Source of the DNA: Candidatus Pelagibacterales bacterium | GTDB taxonomy: Bacteria > Pseudomonadota > Alphaproteobacteria > Pelagibacterales > Pelagibacteraceae | DNA length: 16,402 nucleotides | Assembly (NCBI GenBank): GCA_016882185.1 | Contig: VHCC01000011.1 | Span: 1 to 16,402, forward strand | Direction: 5' to 3' | Shown: piece by piece, positions 1 to 8,753 of the stretch | Layout: every line of letters starts with the position of its first letter | Numbering within the stretch: position 1 is the stretch's first letter | Notes under the pieces: generated by a model | The model's input: only the letters and a program-made list of their open reading frames with translations | What the model was told of the DNA's origin: nothing | Database searches by the model: none | Translations under genes and position numbers: made by a program

Positions 1-519
1 GAAATGGCTTTAACGCCTGAAATGCTTAAAATTGCATTAAAGTTAAAACCTAAGTTTGTATGCATTGTTCCTGAAAGAAGAGAAGAAGTCACCACTGAAG
101 GTGGATTAAATTTAAATTATAAAACTAATTATTTGAAAAAAGTTATACGCTTATTAAAAAATAAAAATATTCAAGTTTCCTTATTTATAGAACCAAGTCT
201 AAAAAGCGTTCTTATGGCAAAAAAAATGGGCTCAGATAATATTGAATTACATACTGGAAAATATTGTAGATTTTTTAGACAGGGTAATAATTTAAATACT
301 AGAAAAGAGTTTTTGAGAATAAAAGAAGCTGCAAAACTTGGTAATAAATTAAACTTAGGAGTTCATGCGGGTCATGGCTTAAATTTTATAACTGCAAAAA
401 AAATTTCACAAATAACTGAAATTTCAGAGTTGAATATCGGACATTTTTTTATATCAGAGTCGATATTTTTTGGTATAGCTAATGTCCTAAAAAAGTTTAA
501 TAAAATTTTAAATCGATGA
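1..519 (+). CDS. pdxJ: Pyridoxine 5'-phosphate synthase PdxJ, 3' part (5' end outside window)
   Basis: PdxJ condenses 1-deoxy-D-xylulose 5-phosphate with 3-amino-2-oxopropyl phosphate to form pyridoxine 5'-phosphate, the last ring-forming step of de novo PLP synthesis in the cytoplasm. The reading frame is open from base 1. The visible 172 residues match the C-terminal two-thirds of the TIM-barrel family: a VPERREEVTTEGGL block near the start, QVSLFIEPS, the ELHTGKY loop, the glycine-rich HAGHGLN phosphate loop and the ELNIGH segment. The family is normally about 240 residues, so roughly 70 N-terminal residues lie upstream. The ATG at base 4 is an internal methionine, not the start. The stop overlaps the acpS start (ATGA), and the pdxJ-acpS pairing is common in proteobacteria. 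PLP made here would serve HemA and GlyA encoded further along. Confidence 0.96.
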   Translation, partial: EMALTPEMLKIALKLKPKFVCIVPERREEVTTEGGLNLNYKTNYLKKVIRLLKNKNIQVSLFIEPSLKSVLMAKKMGSDNIELHTGKYCRFFRQGNNLNTRKEFLRIKEAAKLGNKLNLGVHAGHGLNFITAKKISQITEISELNIGHFFISESIFFGIANVLKKFNKILNR

Positions 520-908
520 ATGTAATTGGCTTGGGCACGGATATTGTAAATATTAATAGAATAAAAAAAATTTATTCTAAATATGGTAACCAGTTTTTAA
601 ATAAAATTTTGACCGAATCTGAAAAAAAATCCGAAAAAAAACTATCTAGATTTAAAAATGTTTCAGCAATTGCCAAAAGATTTGCAGCTAAAGAAGCTAT
701 CTCAAAAGCTATTGGATATGGGTTTTCAAATGGAATCCATTTTAAGGATATAGAAATATACAATGATGAGAGCGGCAAGCCTTATGCTAATTTAAATGGC
801 AAAGCCAAGACCATAGTTAATAAAATATCTAAGAAATATAATATTTTTTTAACTCTATCCGATGATAAACCGTGGGCTGTGGCAACGGCTCTAATTACTT
901 CTGAATGA
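516..908 (+). CDS. acpS: Holo-[acyl-carrier-protein] synthase
   Basis: AcpS transfers 4'-phosphopantetheine from CoA to the conserved serine of apo-ACP, activating it for fatty acid synthesis. The 130-residue length fits the small trimeric AcpS family. The N-terminal GLGTDIVNINRI block carries the Mg-binding Asp at residue 9. The RFAAKEAISKAIG helix carries the second Mg ligand, Glu60. A SGKPY segment follows near residues 86-90, and the C-terminal strand reads LSDDKPWAVATALI, where many family members have SHD or SHE followed by a similar AVA strand. The start overlaps the pdxJ stop and the stop overlaps the lepB start, both as ATGA, so translation is probably coupled. An antisense frame inside it is a shadow. 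Confidence 0.95.
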   Translation: MNVIGLGTDIVNINRIKKIYSKYGNQFLNKILTESEKKSEKKLSRFKNVSAIAKRFAAKEAISKAIGYGFSNGIHFKDIEIYNDESGKPYANLNGKAKTIVNKISKKYNIFLTLSDDKPWAVATALITSE

Positions 909-1630
909 AAAAAATTATCATTGATAATGCAAAAACACTCATTTTTGCTTTTCTAATTGCATTATTTATAAGAACTTTTTTTTTCCAGCCCTTTTATATT
1001 CCATCATCCTCTATGGAGGAAAGTTTACTTGTAGGAGATAGACTATTTGTTACTAAATTTACTTACGGTTATAGTAAACATTCTTTACCTTTTAGCCCAA
1101 ATATTTCTGACAAAAGAATTTTATTCTCTTCGCCTGAAAGAGGGGATGTAATTGTTTTTAAAACTCCAGAGGATAACGATACAGATTATATTAAGCGTTT
1201 AATAGGATTGCCCGGTGATAAAATTCAAATGCTCAATGGTGTACTAAATATTAACAATAAACCGATAAAGAGAGAATTTATTAAAAATGACTTCGTACTA
1301 TGTGGTGGGACTAAAATTAAGTCAAATTTTTACCAAGAAACATTACCTAATGGAAAAACTTATTTAGCCGTTTACTCTGAAAAAAATTCATCAAAAGACA
1401 CTGATGTTTATTTAATACCTCAAAATAAATTTTTCTTTATGGGTGATAACAGAGATTGTTCACAAGATAGCAGATATCTTTCTAGCGTTGGATATGTAGA
1501 TAAAATTAATTTGGTAGGTAAGGCACAAATTTTATTTTTTTCAAATAACGAAGAAATAGGAAATTTATTTACTTTTTGGAAATGGCATAAATCCATAAGA
1601 TTTAATAGAATCTTAAAATTTATTAAATGA
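905..1630 (+). CDS. lepB: Signal peptidase I
   Basis: Type I signal peptidase removes signal peptides from exported proteins at the periplasmic face of the inner membrane through a Ser/Lys dyad. One hydrophobic segment lies at about residues 10-27. The catalytic serine is Ser36 in SSSMEESLLVGD, directly after the membrane segment. The general base is Lys97 in DYIKRLIGLPGD. The GDNRDCSQDSR box lies at residues 180-190, followed by a short tail. The length of 241 residues is typical of alphaproteobacterial LepB with a single anchor. The gene joins acpS and rnc by 4-base ATGA overlaps. The lepB-rnc-era order is widely conserved in proteobacteria, so co-transcription is very likely. No motif residue appears to be missing. 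Confidence 0.96.
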   Translation: MKKIIIDNAKTLIFAFLIALFIRTFFFQPFYIPSSSMEESLLVGDRLFVTKFTYGYSKHSLPFSPNISDKRILFSSPERGDVIVFKTPEDNDTDYIKRLIGLPGDKIQMLNGVLNINNKPIKREFIKNDFVLCGGTKIKSNFYQETLPNGKTYLAVYSEKNSSKDTDVYLIPQNKFFFMGDNRDCSQDSRYLSSVGYVDKINLVGKAQILFFSNNEEIGNLFTFWKWHKSIRFNRILKFIK

Positions 1631-2307
1631 TTTCTGATAATAAGATCAGTGATGTAGAGAACATTATTGGTGTAAAATTTTCAAACAAAAAATTCTTATT
1701 ACAAGCTTTAGTTCATAAAAGTTTTTCCAATGACAATTCCTCTAATAATGAAATTTTAGAATTTTTAGGTGATAGAGTTTTAGGATTAGTACTCGCTAAA
1801 AAATTAATCAATTTGTACCCCAACGATAAAGAAGGACAGCTTGATAAAAAATTAGCCTCACTAATTAATAAAAAAGTTTGTGCAAAAGTAATAGAAAAAT
1901 ATGATTTATTAAAATTTATATCAATAAGCAAAGGGCAAAAAAAAATTAAAACAGGAAATGTAAAAATTTTTGGAGATTTGTGTGAGTCTCTTATAGGAGC
2001 AATATATATTGATAGAGGATTTGAAGTTGTCGAAAAATTTATTTTTGATTTATGGAAAGATCAACTAAAGCAATCAAGTGAGATTAAAATTGATGCAAAA
2101 ACAAAGCTGCAAGAATTGTCTTTAAAACTTTATAAAGAGCTTCCAAAATATAAAGACTTATCAACCTCTGGACCTGCGCATAAGCCGATTTTTAAAGTTT
2201 CAGTTAATATTAAAAAGTCCAAATCATTTATTGGTGAAGGGTCCTCAAAAAGAAATGCTGAACAAAAAGCAGCTCAATCATTATTAGATAGTCTAGATAA
2301 TGAATAA
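1627..2307 (+). CDS. rnc: Ribonuclease III
   Basis: RNase III is an Mg-dependent homodimeric endonuclease that cuts double-stranded RNA, including rRNA precursors. The N-terminal nuclease domain (about residues 5-150) contains the signature NEILEFLGDRVL at 41-52, with acidic residues Glu45 and Asp49. The second metal-binding element, GDLCESLIGAIY, holds Asp117 and Glu120, equivalent to the catalytic pair Asp114/Glu117 of the E. coli enzyme. The C-terminal double-stranded-RNA-binding domain covers about 156-223 and ends with SSKRNAEQKAAQSLL. The length of 226 residues matches the family. The position following Asp49 is Arg, where the E. coli enzyme has Ser. The stop overlaps the era start by 8 bases, consistent with the classic rnc-era operon. 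Confidence 0.96.
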   Translation: MISDNKISDVENIIGVKFSNKKFLLQALVHKSFSNDNSSNNEILEFLGDRVLGLVLAKKLINLYPNDKEGQLDKKLASLINKKVCAKVIEKYDLLKFISISKGQKKIKTGNVKIFGDLCESLIGAIYIDRGFEVVEKFIFDLWKDQLKQSSEIKIDAKTKLQELSLKLYKELPKYKDLSTSGPAHKPIFKVSVNIKKSKSFIGEGSSKRNAEQKAAQSLLDSLDNE

Positions 2308-3133
2308 AAAAAGAATAGGATATGTTTGTTTAATTGGACCAACCAATGCAGGTAAATCAACTTTACTAAACACAATTTTTAAAAAAAAAATTTCAATTGT
2401 TTCTCATAAAGTTCAAACAACAAATTTTGCAATAGAGGTTGTTAAATATCATAAGGATAACAAGATTATTTTTGTAGATACCCCTGGTCTTTATAATAAA
2501 AAAAATAATACTAACTTTTTAAATGACGTTAATGTTGAGGTAAAAAGATCAGATGTAATCGTTATAATTTTAGATATTTCGATTCATTTATTTTACGAAG
2601 AAATTCTTGAAAAAATTATTAAAAATATAAAAAAACCAAAAATATTAGTATTTAATAAAATTGATAAAGTTTCACAGGAATTTGCAATCGAGCAGGTTAA
2701 TAAATCTAATTTTGTTAAAAATTTTGATGAAATTTATTACGTTTCAGCCCTTAAAAACAAAAATATTAATAATCTTTTAGATGGGATTGTTTCAAAACTT
2801 CCTGAAGGTAATTTTGAAAATTCTATTAACTTTGAAACAAATATATCTAAAGATGTTTTTTTTTCTGAACTTACACGCGAGGCGGTATTTAAATATTTAA
2901 ACCAAGAGCTGCCTTACCAGATTTATGTAAAAACTTATAAATTTGAAAAAGAAAATAGGAATTATAAAATTTACCAATATATTTATGTAAAAAATAATAA
3001 TCATAAAAAAATTATTTTAGGAAAGAATGGAAGTGTTATTAAAAAAATTGGCATAGCAGCTAGAAAAGAAATTGAAAAACTATTTAAACACAAAGTTAGT
3101 TTATTTTTAGACGTACAAACATCTAAGCAATGA
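2300..3133 (+). CDS. era: GTPase Era
   Basis: Era is an essential GTPase that binds 16S rRNA near its 3' end and helps assemble the small ribosomal subunit. The GTPase domain has the P-loop GPTNAGKST at 13-21, a QTT element at 39-41 in the G2 region, the G3 motif DTPG at 60-63, the G4 motif NKID at 119-122 and a G5-like SALK near 149. The C-terminal KH RNA-binding domain is recognisable from the GKNGSVIKKIG loop at 241-251. At 277 residues it is somewhat shorter than the E. coli protein (301). A run of ten A residues at 2381-2390 encodes a lysine stretch after the P-loop helix. It overlaps rnc by 8 bases and recO by 4. Confidence 0.96.
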   Translation: MNKKRIGYVCLIGPTNAGKSTLLNTIFKKKISIVSHKVQTTNFAIEVVKYHKDNKIIFVDTPGLYNKKNNTNFLNDVNVEVKRSDVIVIILDISIHLFYEEILEKIIKNIKKPKILVFNKIDKVSQEFAIEQVNKSNFVKNFDEIYYVSALKNKNINNLLDGIVSKLPEGNFENSINFETNISKDVFFSELTREAVFKYLNQELPYQIYVKTYKFEKENRNYKIYQYIYVKNNNHKKIILGKNGSVIKKIGIAARKEIEKLFKHKVSLFLDVQTSKQ

Positions 3134-3780
3134 CTTGGAGTGATGAGGGATACATACTTGGAGTTAATATTTACGGTGAAAATTCTTCTATTATAAGCAT
3201 TCTTTCAAAGGATCATGGTCATCATAAAGGAATAATTTATGGAGGAACTTCTTCCAAATTAAAAAAATTAATTCACATTGGTAATAAAATTAAAGTTACA
3301 TGGAAGTCAAAATCAGAGGATGCAATCGGTTACTATAATTTTGAATTGTTGGATGCAATAGCTCCAAAATATTTTGATAACGATAAGAAATTAACAGCTA
3401 TATTATCAGCCACAAGTATCTGTCTAAAAATATTACCTGAAAGAAATGTATATTTAACTGTTTACAACTCTTTTGAGGATTTATTTAAATCATTAAATTC
3501 AAATGATTTTTTTAAAAAATACGTTTTATGGGAGAGATTTTTGTTATCTGAGCTCGGCTACAATCTTGATTTAGAAAGTAAAGAAACTTTAAAATTATTT
3601 AATAAAAATTTAAGTTATCCACAATATTTTAATGATAATTCAGCATCCTTTACTGATAAAGACATTTACAACGGGTTGTTAATTAACAAGCACCAATTAT
3701 TAAATTATATTTTTGAACCAAATAAAGTTAAATTTCCTTTTTATAGAATAAAATTAGAAAATTTCTTTAATGAAAAATAA
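3130..3780 (+). CDS. recO: DNA repair protein RecO
   Basis: RecO works with RecR in the RecF pathway. It anneals single strands and helps load RecA onto SSB-coated DNA. The N-terminal OB-fold is recognisable in residues 1-78, from the opening [10 protein letters not shown] through [11 protein letters not shown] and a central WKSKSED. The helical C-terminal part contains the family segment [18 protein letters not shown] at 131-148. At 216 residues it is slightly short. The paired cysteines of zinc-containing RecO proteins are absent, as is much of the loop that usually follows the GY..DL segment. Family assignment rests on these motifs and on its place after era. It overlaps era by 4 bases (ATGA) and parC by 11. 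Confidence 0.88.
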   Translation: MTWSDEGYILGVNIYGENSSIISILSKDHGHHKGIIYGGTSSKLKKLIHIGNKIKVTWKSKSEDAIGYYNFELLDAIAPKYFDNDKKLTAILSATSICLKILPERNVYLTVYNSFEDLFKSLNSNDFFKKYVLWERFLLSELGYNLDLESKETLKLFNKNLSYPQYFNDNSASFTDKDIYNGLLINKHQLLNYIFEPNKVKFPFYRIKLENFFNEK

Positions 3781-6022
3781 AGATAATATTTTAAATGCAT
3801 CATTGGCAACTGAGTTCAGCCAAAAGTATTTAGCCTATGCATTATCAACGATTACCCATAGAGCGTTGCCTGATGTTAGGGATGGTTTAAAACCAGTTCA
3901 CCGCCGACTGCTTTACGCTATGTATCTTTTAAATTTAGGATCCAAATTACAACCTAAGAAATCCGCAAGAGTAGTTGGGGATGTTATCGGTAAATTTCAT
4001 CCTCATGGAGACCAGTCTGTTTACGATGCATTAGTGAGATTAGCTCAAGATTTTTCAATTCGTTATCCATTAGTAAACGGTCAGGGAAATTTTGGAAATA
4101 TTGACGGCGATAATGCTGCCGCCATGAGATACACGGAGGCAAAACTCACTGAAATTTCTGAACTTTTGCTAGAAAATATAGATGAAGAAACGGTGGATTT
4201 TAAAAGTACTTATGATGGCGATTTACAAGAGCCTTTAGTATTTCCTGCAAAATTTCCAAATTTATTAGCAAATGGAGCATCTGGAATTGCCGTTGGAATG
4301 GCAACAAGCATACCACCACATAATATTGTCGAAATTTGCGAAGGTTTAAAAATTGTCAATCATGACAAAAATGTTTCAATAAAAGAATTATTAAAAGTTC
4401 TTCCAGGTCCTGATTTTCCAACGGGTGGTATTTTAAATAATAATAAGTCAGAAATATTAAAAGCCTACTCAAGTGGAAGAGGTTTTTTTGAACTAAGATC
4501 TTCTTATAAAATTGAGGATTTAGGTAGAGGTCAATATCAAATATCAATACATGAAATTCCTTATCAAGTAAGTAAATCGACTTTAATAGAAAAGATTGCA
4601 GATCTTATTATAAGTAAAAAAAATAAATTAATTGATAATGTTATAGATGAGTCAGATCAATTAGTTCGTATAGTTATCCGTCCAAAAAACAGAAATGTTA
4701 AACCTGAAGTATTGATGGAAAGTTTGTTCAGACAAACCGATTTACAGGTAAGAATTCCATTAAATATGAATGTTTTAAATTCAAAGCTACAGCCAAAAGT
4801 AATGTCGATAAAAGAAGTTTTAGTAAATTTTTTATCCCATCGTTATGAAGTTTTAATAAGAAAATCAGAATTTAGATTAAAGAATATCAAAAACAGAATA
4901 GAAATTTTAATTGGATTTATTAAAGTTTATCACAATTTAGATAAAATTATTAAAATTATAAGAAATGCGGATGATCCAAAACTACAACTAGTAAAAAAAT
5001 TTAAGTTCACACAAAATCAAGTAAATGCAATTTTGGATATGCGTTTAAGAAATCTTAGAAAATTAGAAGAAAAGGAAATTAAGCAAGAATATAAAGATTT
5101 ATTATCTGAAAAAAACTTTTTAACAAAATTATTATCTTCTAAATCTTTACAAAAAAAAGAAATAGATAATGAAATAGATTTTTTAATTAAAAAATTTAAA
5201 GATAATTCATTATTAGGCAAAAGAAGAACTCAATTAGATAAATTTGGAAGTATTAATGAAGAAGACTTTGATAATGAGATTAAATCTGATGATCCTCTTA
5301 CAATTACTATTCTCAAAAATGGTTTTATTAAATCTCAAAAATCTTTTGTTAAAAATTTGGAAGAACAAATTGGAAATGAAAGTAGCTCTTTATTAGTTTA
5401 TGCTCGCTCCAACGATAAAATTATATTAGCTTCAAATTTTGGTAAATTTTATACAATTGAGGCAGATAACATATTAACTGGATCATCAACAGGAAGACCA
5501 ATTTCTTCATATCTATCCCTTACTGACAATGAAAAAATTATTGATGGCTTTAAATTTGATAATGAAGGTGAAATTTTTATCTACACTAGAGAAGGATATG
5601 GTTTTGTTGCTTTAGAAAAAAACCTTGAAACTAATAAAAAAACTGGAAAAAAAGTGATGAATGTGAAGGGTGATGATAGGGTTATTGGAGTTTCTAAAGT
5701 AATTAAAGATTATGATGCTGTTGCAGTCATTTGCGAGGCTGACAAGAAAAATAAGATGCTTGCTTTTAATATTAACGAACTTCCAAAATTAGATAAGGGC
5801 AGAGGTGTCATTTTAGTTAAAGGAAAATCACTAAAGGTTATTAATGCTACAGCATTTAATTCAAAGTCGGTTATAAAAGATCAAATGGATAAAACTCTGT
5901 TTGATAAATCCACAATAGAGGACAATTTTGGAAAGAGAGCTCAATCTGGAAAGATTATTAAGAATTATAAAAATCAGATTATGAATAGAAATTTTGAAAA
6001 TAACATTAGATGTCATTTATAA
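3770..6022 (+). CDS. parC: DNA topoisomerase IV subunit A
   Basis: ParC is the DNA-cleaving subunit of topoisomerase IV, which with ParE decatenates daughter chromosomes. The N-terminal breakage-reunion domain has the block [42 protein letters not shown] and the catalytic tyrosine Tyr121 in [12 protein letters not shown] long charged coiled-coil region follows at about 360-480. The C-terminal part (about 500-740) is a short, degenerate beta-pinwheel. No GyrA box (QRRGGKG-like) is visible, and the 750-residue length fits alphaproteobacterial ParC rather than GyrA (usually about 850 or more). The positions equivalent to E. coli ParC Ser80 and Glu84 are Gln82 and Asp86. The start overlaps recO by 11 bases. 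GyrA is the alternative call but is less likely. Confidence 0.9.
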   Translation: MKNKDNILNASLATEFSQKYLAYALSTITHRALPDVRDGLKPVHRRLLYAMYLLNLGSKLQPKKSARVVGDVIGKFHPHGDQSVYDALVRLAQDFSIRYPLVNGQGNFGNIDGDNAAAMRYTEAKLTEISELLLENIDEETVDFKSTYDGDLQEPLVFPAKFPNLLANGASGIAVGMATSIPPHNIVEICEGLKIVNHDKNVSIKELLKVLPGPDFPTGGILNNNKSEILKAYSSGRGFFELRSSYKIEDLGRGQYQISIHEIPYQVSKSTLIEKIADLIISKKNKLIDNVIDESDQLVRIVIRPKNRNVKPEVLMESLFRQTDLQVRIPLNMNVLNSKLQPKVMSIKEVLVNFLSHRYEVLIRKSEFRLKNIKNRIEILIGFIKVYHNLDKIIKIIRNADDPKLQLVKKFKFTQNQVNAILDMRLRNLRKLEEKEIKQEYKDLLSEKNFLTKLLSSKSLQKKEIDNEIDFLIKKFKDNSLLGKRRTQLDKFGSINEEDFDNEIKSDDPLTITILKNGFIKSQKSFVKNLEEQIGNESSSLLVYARSNDKIILASNFGKFYTIEADNILTGSSTGRPISSYLSLTDNEKIIDGFKFDNEGEIFIYTREGYGFVALEKNLETNKKTGKKVMNVKGDDRVIGVSKVIKDYDAVAVICEADKKNKMLAFNINELPKLDKGRGVILVKGKSLKVINATAFNSKSVIKDQMDKTLFDKSTIEDNFGKRAQSGKIIKNYKNQIMNRNFENNIRCHL

Positions 6023-6026
6023 TACG

Positions 6027-6482
6027 ATGAATATTTCCAGATATAAGAAAGTTTTGTCAAAATATGCAACTGGAATAACAGTTATAACAAAAAAAAGTAA
6101 AAATAGTTTAATTACAGGAATTACAGTTAATTCCTTTGTCTCAATATCTTTAAAGCCCGTATATATTTCATGGAGCTTAGACAAAACAACGTCAAGTTAT
6201 AAAAAATTTTATAATTTAAAATTTTTTAATATTTATATTTTATCTGAAAAACAAACTAATGTTTCAAATTATTTTTCCTCTAGAAATGAAATACAAAAAA
6301 ACTCAACTATTGTGAAAAATTTATTAAAAAATAATTTGGCAGAACTTAATTGTAAAACAGTAAAAAAAATTAATATTGGTGATCATTTATTTTTTGTTGC
6401 AAAAGTTTTGCAATTTAAATTAAAAAAAGAAAAAAAACCCCTTATTTATTTTGCAAGTAAATATAAAAAATTATTTGGATAG
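6027..6482 (+). CDS. Flavin reductase-like (FMN-binding split-barrel) protein
   Basis: This is a small protein of the flavin-reductase domain family, whose members bind FMN and often reduce flavin with NAD(P)H for a partner monooxygenase. The exact partner is unknown. From the ATG at 6027 (151 residues) it begins MNISRYKKVLSKYATGITVIT, the normal family opening. GITVNSFVSISLKPVYISWSL at 31-51 is the flavin phosphate-binding strand-loop. The GDH motif is at 118-120 and the terminal PLIYFASKYKKL resembles the family's final strand. A more upstream in-frame ATG at 5994 lies within parC and would add 11 residues not expected for the family, so 6027, four bases after the parC stop, is preferred. 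Its 3' end overlaps the convergent hemB by 12 bases. Confidence 0.85.
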   Translation: MNISRYKKVLSKYATGITVITKKSKNSLITGITVNSFVSISLKPVYISWSLDKTTSSYKKFYNLKFFNIYILSEKQTNVSNYFSSRNEIQKNSTIVKNLLKNNLAELNCKTVKKINIGDHLFFVAKVLQFKLKKEKKPLIYFASKYKKLFG

Positions 6483-7454
6483 GTATTTTTCTATTACTTC
6501 ATTAGCAAAGTAAGAAACAATTGCATTAGCGCCAGCTCTTTTAAAACTATAAATTACTTCAATAATAATATCTTCTTTTGCTAGTGATGATTTAATTCCA
6601 TTTTTAATTAAGCTGTATTCACCTGAAACGTTGTAAGCAAAAACAGGTACGTTAAATTTTTGTTTAATTTTATAAATAATATCAAGATAAGCTAAAGCTG
6701 GTTTAACCATTACAAAATCTGCTCCTTCATCCAGATCTAATTTAACTTCAAGTAGCGCTTCATCTGAATTTTTATAATCCATTTGGTAAGTTTTTTTGTC
6801 AGATTTAAGAGTTAAGGATGTACCAACAGCATCTCTAAAAGGAGAGTAGAAGTTAGAGGCATATTTAACTGCATAGGACAATATTTGAATATTAAAAAAT
6901 TTATTTTTTTCCAAAGCATTTCTTATTAAGCCAATTCTTCCATCCATCATGTCTGATGGGGCAATGATATCGCATCCAGCTTGTGCTTGGACTAAGGCTT
7001 GTTTAATTAAGATTTTATTTGTTTCATCATTATGAATTTCATTATTTATAATAAGACCGTCATGACCATGGGACGTGTACGGATCAAGAGCTACATCGCA
7101 CATAACCCCAATATTCTTATTTAATTTTTTAACCTGCGATATTGCATTACAAACTACATTATTTTTATTAATAGCTTCAGTCCCCTTATTATTTTTTTTT
7201 GAATTTTCAATTAATGGAAAAATAGCAACAGCAGGTATTTCATTTTTTGATGCTCTAGAAATAATTTCATCCAATCTATCTATGGAATATCTAAATATCC
7301 CTGGCATAGATTTAATTTCTTGTTTCTTGTTCTTACCCTCACAAACAAAAACAGGTAATATAAAATCAGATTTATCAAGATAAGTGTCATTTATTAGTCT
7401 TCTAGACCATTCTGACTTTCTATTTCTTCTTAATCTAGTGCTAGGGAATTTCAT
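6471..7454 (-). CDS. hemB: Delta-aminolevulinic acid dehydratase (porphobilinogen synthase)
   Basis: HemB condenses two 5-aminolevulinate molecules into porphobilinogen, the second committed step of haem synthesis. The 327-residue protein opens with FPSTRLRRNRKSEWSRRL, typical of the family. The two Schiff-base lysines are Lys197 in ILSYAVKYASNFYSPFRDA and Lys251 in FVMVKPALAYLD. The metal-site segment at 120-133 reads DVALDPYTSHGHDG, with Ala, Asp and Asp where zinc enzymes have cysteines. This identifies the magnesium-activated, zinc-independent class usual in alphaproteobacteria. It is transcribed away from hemA (ALA synthase), whose product is its substrate, and converges with the flavin-reductase gene. 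A 102-residue plus-strand frame at 7075-7383 is a shadow of it. Confidence 0.97.
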   Translation of the reverse strand: MKFPSTRLRRNRKSEWSRRLINDTYLDKSDFILPVFVCEGKNKKQEIKSMPGIFRYSIDRLDEIISRASKNEIPAVAIFPLIENSKKNNKGTEAINKNNVVCNAISQVKKLNKNIGVMCDVALDPYTSHGHDGLIINNEIHNDETNKILIKQALVQAQAGCDIIAPSDMMDGRIGLIRNALEKNKFFNIQILSYAVKYASNFYSPFRDAVGTSLTLKSDKKTYQMDYKNSDEALLEVKLDLDEGADFVMVKPALAYLDIIYKIKQKFNVPVFAYNVSGEYSLIKNGIKSSLAKEDIIIEVIYSFKRAGANAIVSYFANEVIEKYLSK

Positions 7455-7532
7455 TAGAATTTTATATTTAATGCGACAATACAGTAAAAGTATATATTTG
7501 AAAAAAGTATTTTCTATAGGGTAATATTAGCT
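7455..7532. promoter_or_regulatory. Divergent hemB/hemA promoter region
   Basis: This 78-base AT-rich gap separates the divergent starts of hemB (left, minus strand) and hemA (right, plus strand) and must contain the promoters for both unless transcription reads in from elsewhere. On the minus strand a sigma-70-like pair can be read: TTTTCA (complement of 7499-7504), 17 bases, then TATTGT (complement of 7476-7481), which would start transcription about 20 bases before the hemB ATG. On the plus strand TTGAAA at 7498-7503 lies 18 bases before TAATAT at 7522-7527, very close to the hemA ATG. A weak purine stretch ATAGGG at 7516-7521 may act as ribosome binding site if transcription starts further upstream. 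Assignments are by eye only. Confidence 0.4.
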
Positions 7533-8753
7533 ATGAGCATAGATTACGATCTTATTTTTAACAGTGCATTAAAAGATCTAAGACAAGAAGGTCGTTATAG
7601 AATTTTTAATAATATTACTCGAAAAAAAGGTGAGTTTCCAAAAGCAGTTTATAATAATCAATACGGAATTAAATCTGACGTAACTATTTGGTGCAGCAAT
7701 GATTATTTAGGAATGGGGCAAAATCCTCTTGTTGTCGATGCATTCGTAAATGCTGTAAATTTAGTAGGAGCTGGTGCTGGTGGAACAAGAAATATTTCAG
7801 GCACATCAAATTATCATGTTGAGTTAGAAAATGAGTTAGCAAAATTTCATAATAAAGATGGAGCTTTAATTTTTACCTCTGGCTACATTGCAAATGAATG
7901 CGCGTTAAGTACGTTAGCTAAATTTTTACCAAACTGTATTATTTTTTCTGATGAAAATAATCATGCGTCAATGATTGAGGGTATCAGAAAAGGTAATTCT
8001 GACAAATTTATCTGGAAACATAATGATGTTGATCATCTTGAGTATCTTTTAAAAAATTCTAATAAAGATCATCCAAAAATTGTAGCCTTTGAATCTGTTT
8101 ATTCAATGGATGGTGATTTTGCTCCGATTAAAAAAATTATTGAAGTTTCAAAAAAATATAATGCACTTACTTATTTAGATGAGGTTCATGGAGTTGGACT
8201 TTATGGAAAAAATGGTGGGGGTTTATCTGAACAACTTGGGTTAACTTCGGAGATAGACATTATCGAAGGAACATTAGCTAAAGGCTTTGGTTTGATGGGC
8301 GGTTACATTACAGCTAAATATAATATTATAGATGTTATTAGATCGTTTGCTCCAGGATTTATTTTTACAACTTCCTTACCTCCTAGTTTAGCAGCAGCAG
8401 CAGTTGCTAGCATTCGATATGTTAAAAACAATTATAGTTTAAGGGAAGCTCTTTACGAGAGGGCAGAAAAATTAAAAAAATTAATGCTTGCTAAGAATTT
8501 GCCAATTATAAAAAATAATAGTCACATAGTACCACTGTTAGTTAAAGATCCTGTGAGATGTAAAGAAATTTCAGATATTTTATTAAATGAATACTCAATA
8601 TATGTGCAGCCTATTAACTATCCGACGGTTCCAAGAGGTTTAGAAAGACTTAGATTTACCCCAACCCCTTTACACGATGATTCTAAGTTAGAGTTCCTTG
8701 TAAATGCACTTGATAAAATTTGGAGAGAATTAAAACTTTCAAGAGCGGCCTAA
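7533..8753 (+). CDS. hemA: 5-aminolevulinate synthase (C4 pathway)
   Basis: A PLP-dependent enzyme that condenses glycine with succinyl-CoA to give 5-aminolevulinate, CO2 and CoA, the first step of tetrapyrrole synthesis in alphaproteobacteria and mitochondria. The 406 residues match the family end to end: WCSNDYLGMGQNP at 53-65, GAGAGGTRNISGTS at 79-92, the cofactor-stacking His144 in DENNHASMI, LDEVHGVGLYG with Asp216 and His219, and the PLP lysine Lys250 in EGTLAKGFGLMGGYI. The C-terminal LRFTPTPLHDD is typical of ALA synthase rather than of the related AONS/KBL enzymes. It is divergent from hemB and followed by rpiB after 64 bases. Its glycine substrate is made by GlyA encoded two genes downstream. 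Confidence 0.96.
   Translation: MSIDYDLIFNSALKDLRQEGRYRIFNNITRKKGEFPKAVYNNQYGIKSDVTIWCSNDYLGMGQNPLVVDAFVNAVNLVGAGAGGTRNISGTSNYHVELENELAKFHNKDGALIFTSGYIANECALSTLAKFLPNCIIFSDENNHASMIEGIRKGNSDKFIWKHNDVDHLEYLLKNSNKDHPKIVAFESVYSMDGDFAPIKKIIEVSKKYNALTYLDEVHGVGLYGKNGGGLSEQLGLTSEIDIIEGTLAKGFGLMGGYITAKYNIIDVIRSFAPGFIFTTSLPPSLAAAAVASIRYVKNNYSLREALYERAEKLKKLMLAKNLPIIKNNSHIVPLLVKDPVRCKEISDILLNEYSIYVQPINYPTVPRGLERLRFTPTPLHDDSKLEFLVNALDKIWRELKLSRAA

Noticed and set aside
5994..6026. Upstream ATG for the flavin-reductase gene at 5994
   Set aside because: It lies inside the parC coding region and adds residues not expected in the family; the ATG at 6027 gives the normal family N-terminus four bases after the parC stop.
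7075..7383. 102-codon plus-strand open frame
   Set aside because: It is antisense to the well-supported hemB, shows no family motif, and is a shadow of low-stop AT-rich coding.
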